A stretch of 64,000 nt of DNA from Opisthorchis felineus. Lineage: Eukaryota > Platyhelminthes > Trematoda > Opisthorchiida > Opisthorchiidae. The notes beneath the pieces were generated by a model. That model did no database searches and was not told the origin of the DNA. It saw nothing but the letters and a program-made list of their open reading frames with translations. This document shows, piece after piece, positions 60,430 through 64,000 of this stretch. The DNA is taken from positions 62,001 to 126,000 of the forward strand of contig SJOL01007698.1 in the NCBI GenBank assembly GCA_004794785.1. The letters are read 5' to 3'. The first letter of the stretch is position 1. Every line of letters begins with the position of its first letter. The position numbers and the translations under genes are program-made.

Positions 60430-61650
60430 GATCGTTTGTACTGAATGGGACAAAGCCGGTAAGGTGAACATAAGGCCTCGTCCGAGTGGACTTTGGCTAC
60501 ACTGGCCGCGGCATCGAGTCATCGCAGTTCCTTGCAGTTACAATATCTAGGGACGGTAGTTAAACGTCGTTTTCACACTCACACGTAAATTAAATGCTCT
60601 GGCGAGAGAGAGGTTTTTCAATTTGGTGTCTGTCAGTGGTAAGCAGTGAAAAATCGTCTAAGAATCGTTTGTATAAATGCAGTTTCTTAATTACACAGTC
60701 TATCAACAGTTCGAGCTTAGCCATAATAGATGTCGAAGAATGCCGGTCCTAGAGGGCTTCCCAGACGACCCCATCGATTTGCTTGAAGCTTCTGCCTTGG
60801 AAGTAAAAACTGATATCCTTGGTACATACCAAGACTAGATTCTTAAACATCGAGGTAGGCAGGGGAATAAAGCGTATATGAGGCGAAAACGATTCACGTT
60901 AAAATTGACAAGTTCAGTGGTAAGGGCGTTTGTTACTGGTGATTGAATTACAAAGGAACACACTGTCAAGCCTGAAGTATCGGATTTATCGGGCTGTGGT
61001 GAAAATCATAGGTATTCTTTAATCAGTTTCGTAAGCTTAGCTTTTATAGGTTTGAGGACACCGACCAACCATGTGGCTAGTTTATTATAGGTTTGTGCCA
61101 ATTGTGGGCTACGAATTGGCTTGGCTACATTTGGTTTATGTATATTAGGAAAACCATATTGTCTATTTTTAAACATAGGATACCACTGCCGGACCATTTG
61201 TCTGGTTCCAATATTAAAATGTCCGCATTATTCTTTAGGGTCTATAGGGCTCTTTGGTGAGTCTGACTAAGTGTGCACCCTTGGTAGATCGGAGTAGAAC
61301 AAGAGCGATTGCTTAGGTTCATCAGTTTCATTTTAAGCCAATTCTCACTCTCAGAGGATGTCAGTGTTTGGCCCGCAAGTTGCACGGAAAAGTTGTCGAA
61401 TTCGGCCTCTGCACTTCTTCGACTGATCTTATACGAGACCGTTTTAGAGCCTGCAACAACAAAGAGCTTCAACCTGTAGCTTAACCAGATTCTTTTGTCC
61501 GTGTGACCCAGAATACAACCGATAGGTCGTTTAATAATTGCACAAACCGTGGTTGTGGTTGGATGACTTGGGCAAGTTTGGCGTTCAAGGCATCAATATG
61601 AAATAGACGCAGTCATGTGAGATTAGCCGGCATATTCTCCAGACGGTTGC
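60430..61650 (-). mobile_element. Penelope-like element reverse transcriptase, decayed
   Basis: Minus-strand reading in the order of a Penelope-like polymerase. HIDALNAKLAQVIQPQPRF lies near 61600. The RT motif GFPNIHKPNVAKPIRSPQ and TYNKLATWLVGVLKP follow (61006-61197). Next are FYFQGRSFKQIDGVV with a GSPLGPA-like remnant (about 60740-60830), LYKRFLDDFSLLTT with the catalytic (Y/F)xDD (about 60640-60700), and LPSLDIVTARNCDDSM and YVHLTGFVPF near 60450-60560. The GFPNIHKP and GVxMGSPLGP blocks set Penelope apart from LINEs. Several frameshifts mark decay. No GIY-YIG endonuclease is seen downstream; the LINE ends there instead. Confidence 0.8.
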
Positions 61651-62607
61651 GACCTGACTTTCCAGAAAATCCTACGGTGATTTTGGTTCAAAACACATTA
61701 CTCATAAATGCCATGAGCATTGCCTGTCATAATTTTACATCGAATACGATATAAACGGTCCAATTGTGTGAACATGGAGACTTCACTATAGGAATCCAAG
61801 GAACTATGCTCCCTTGACCAGTTTGACAAATGTAAACAACACAATATACACACATCTTCAGCGGACTTTCGGTCAATGATCGTCAGAAGACCCGTCTGTC
61901 ACTGCTCGCTCGTTAGATCGTCATCATCGACAGCATGATACCGGTTACCATAGATGTTCAATTCACATTTCGTTCACTGGTTAGTCCGGTTCAAGCAGGA
62001 ACATGTGTTTGATGATGTTCATGATATCCAGCACACAAGCCTTAATTTTATGGACTCGCTGTTTCAGAAGGAACATGCACAGGTGATTCTAAGTGACAGC
62101 AAATCTTCTCTCACGATAAAGAATGCAAAGCTGGGTGCAGACCGCTCGCATGTTCACTAGAGCGCTGTTATGCCCTTAATTGTGCACAGCATGACTGCAA
62201 ATATTTTCCGAAAATGCCAAACAGTTTTCCCGTCCAGGTGCCCATAGCCTTATGGAGGATTCAAAAATAATTGAAGACAGCTTCCGTGGTTGGGTTTTTC
62301 AACCTCAACCTAGACACCGACCACACCCAAATTGTTCATAACTAACAACCAAAGTGAATAACAAGGGGGAAAAGATCGTCAGGGAGCACGTCTAGTTGAA
62401 ATACAAAGGCACTTGTTCAAGTATTAAAAGCGTGAATGGGTTGGACAAATGCCCGGTACGCACGTTATACCATCCTCACGACTTATACCGTACAAAGTGA
62501 TGGTAACACAGGAACCCAGCCTGTCAAAACCTAGAACTACAAGAGATAACAGCACGCAAAGAAAAAACTAGCTCAATTAAAAGACTTCATAATCTTCAAC
62601 CATTTAG
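61651..62607. other. Pitchfork intron 3, last part
   Basis: No supported gene. Ends in the acceptor CTTCAACCATTTAG. Confidence 0.4.
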
Positions 62608-62734
62608 GGTCGGTACTTACAACCTACGCACATCAAATTGTCGAAGAATTTCGTGGCAACGTGACACCATGCTCCGACCGATTGACCTACCACAAGTTGA
62701 ACAGAAAAGTACAATTCCAGTCAACACGAACAAG
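62608..62734 (+). CDS. PIFO: Pitchfork ciliary protein, penultimate exon
   Basis: The exon opens with one base that completes the Gly left by the exon ending at 53064, giving DVPG-VGTYN. It continues NLRTSNCRRISWQRDT, then MLRPIDLPQVEQKSTIPVNT, ending Asn-Lys in phase 0 at the strong donor GTAAGTC (62735). The phase match and restored PG-GTY motif over a 9.5 kb intron are the evidence for linkage. The family is weakly conserved here, so recognition depends on the neighbours. Confidence 0.75.
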
Positions 62735-62779
62735 GTAAGTCAGTATGACACACAATACCATATATCGTTTTTCTTTCAG

Positions 62780-62845
62780 CTGCCTACAACAACAGAATGT
62801 AAGCGATATCAACGCAAGTTGGCCTACTTGCAATTGTACTTTTGA
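62780..62845 (+). CDS. PIFO: Pitchfork ciliary protein, last exon
   Basis: After a 45-base intron (62735-62779, ending TTTTTCTTTCAG) the final 21 residues read LPTTTECKRYQRKLAYLQLY F and stop at TGA 62843-62845. The ending K/R-rich segment followed by AYLQLYF matches the conserved pitchfork C-terminus (family form: hydrophobic VAYLSLYY). This confirms the gene runs to here. Confidence 0.82.
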   Translation: MPTTTECKRYQRKLAYLQLYF

Positions 62846-63308
62846 GTGCAACCTCCCGGGACCAAGTTCTTTTCAGTTTGGACAGAGAAGTATATAATAA
62901 CACTGATCAGAAAGTCAAAATCTTCTTATACTCTCACTTGTTATGATCACAGTAAAATATCAAACAGAACGAAACAGAACTATACACAAACACTTAGGGA
63001 TCGCTCCCGCACATCAAAAATTTACAGTGGCCCGAAATGTGCGGAAAATATCGGTTGCTTGGTGCATAGTCGTCTGAGTGAAAAAATCATTCATTTAAAA
63101 CAAAATGCGGTCCAGATGGATGGGAGAGGTCGAAAGGCAGAGTGATATAAGCTCAAAACAATTCAAAGAACAAAAGATTACTAAAGATAACGGATCGATT
63201 CATAAAGAATGGACTAAGAGAAATCAGTAAACAAGGGGGCGAACGTTTTACACATTCAGATCTGAATGACGGGTTGCGAGAGCGCCCGGTTCGGTTGTGA
63301 ACTATCAT

Positions 63309-63611
63309 TCAGTCGTCGAAATTCCCCATCGGGACAGCCAGAACACGTGGTCGATATTTGTAGGCCGGAACCATCACATTCGAGTGACCAGGGAGATCGA
63401 CAACACGAGCAAAGCCGTTCCAGTGATTACCTGCGACATGAATATGTTCCCCCGGTTCAAGTCCCGAGGCCTCATCTTTGATTATTACTTCTGGCGGAAC
63501 CGGTTGTTGGCCACCGTAGTAATAGGTGTCATCAAGAGACTGAGCCAGACCACTTGCATCACCCAAATCCCCATGACGAACTTGCATGAGCTCGTAGGAA
63601 ATACGACATAC
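63309..63611 (-). CDS. C-terminal exon of an unidentified minus-strand gene
   Basis: Minus-strand acceptor (CAATCGCTTTCAG) opens a 100-residue exon in phase 0 ending at TGA 63309-63311. It reads VCRISYELMQVRHGDLGDAS, then QSLDDTYYYGGQQPVPPEVI, then EPGEHIHVAGNHWNGFARVV and VPAYKYRPRVLAVPMGNFDD. Balanced composition with conserved-looking Gly, Trp and Pro suggests a folded beta-rich domain. Not recognised. Upstream exons lie beyond the window or near 63730-63820, where the minus strand has a hydrophobic frame ending at a GTAGTT donor. Its 3' end lies 464 bases from the pitchfork stop, so the two genes converge tail to tail. Confidence 0.55.
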   Translation of the reverse strand, partial: VCRISYELMQVRHGDLGDASGLAQSLDDTYYYGGQQPVPPEVIIKDEASGLEPGEHIHVAGNHWNGFARVVDLPGHSNVMVPAYKYRPRVLAVPMGNFDD

Positions 63612-64000
63612 CTGAAAGCGATTGTAATAGGATGATTCAGTATTGCCGAGAAAAATACGAGGCGACAGTAGAGAAGTATTGAATTAAAATCACAGTTGAA
63701 AGTGAGATGTTCTAGCTGACGCTTACAACTACCAAAAGTGAGAACAAAACCACCATTCTGTTTGCCTTTAGGATACAGAAGGGTCGAGAACTGGTCGATA
63801 TTTGTTATTATCAGTCTCATGCAGAACCAAAACGTTCTTTCTCATAGGTATTGTTCCATTCAAAGATCGAAAATAAGTTCATTTTATGGGGTCGAGAGAT
63901 GTAAAAGTTCACGAGGACGTAAGCAACCAGGATATTGAGTACTTCGACTACAAATCAAACTGTGCAAGTCATCTTTGTGAGCCAAGCCTGTTCAGCAAGT

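Overview
The window reads as a piece of a flatworm genome, most likely a trematode (opisthorchiid liver-fluke type). It has no bacterial gene packing. There are short GT-AG introns of about 45-55 bases, long introns full of repeats, and decayed trematode-type retroelements: LINE tails, a Penelope-like element, tRNA-derived SINEs and a repeat carrying a hammerhead-ribozyme core. The trematode assignment rests on recalled resemblance of these repeats and cannot be proven from the sequence alone. Most of the 64 kb is non-coding or decayed DNA, and most short open frames are chance.

Two genes are recognised with confidence. At 13687-14147 (+) lies the large last coding exon of a G-protein alpha subunit of the Gi class, ending in the DCGLF tail. 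From about 52.5 to 62.8 kb (+) lies a pitchfork (PIFO/CIMAP3) ciliary protein gene. Four of its exon blocks can be joined in phase, one 1-base frameshift is visible, and a 9.5 kb intron holds a LINE, a Penelope-like element and antisense candidate exons.

Several further exons are supported by splice sites and codon-like sequence but not by a recognised family. These are a phase-consistent set at 47378-48748 (+), two single-pass membrane C-termini in opposite orientation at 43989-44197 (-) and 44434-44664 (+), a C-terminal exon at the right edge (63309-63611, -), antisense exons inside the pitchfork intron (56424-56607 and 57285-57613, -), and the longest open frame of the window (37435-38004, +). 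A conserved-looking frame at 17794-18114 is interrupted by a stop and looks like a pseudogene.

Repeats by region: LINE tail (1.2-1.5 kb, -), assembly gap with poly-G (3.7-3.8 kb), tandem tRNA-type SINEs (5.4-6.0 kb, -), LINE tail (15.1-15.5 kb, +), CR1/Jockey-like tail (16.7-17.0 kb, -), hammerhead-bearing repeat copies at 2.3, 12.2, 27.4, 46.7 and 49.4 kb (all +), a 2.5 kb decayed LINE (57.8-60.3 kb, +) and a Penelope-like reverse transcriptase (60.4-61.65 kb, -). The most interesting signal is the hammerhead-core repeat family together with the Penelope-like element, since hammerhead ribozymes are known companions of Penelope-like and SINE/retrozyme elements.
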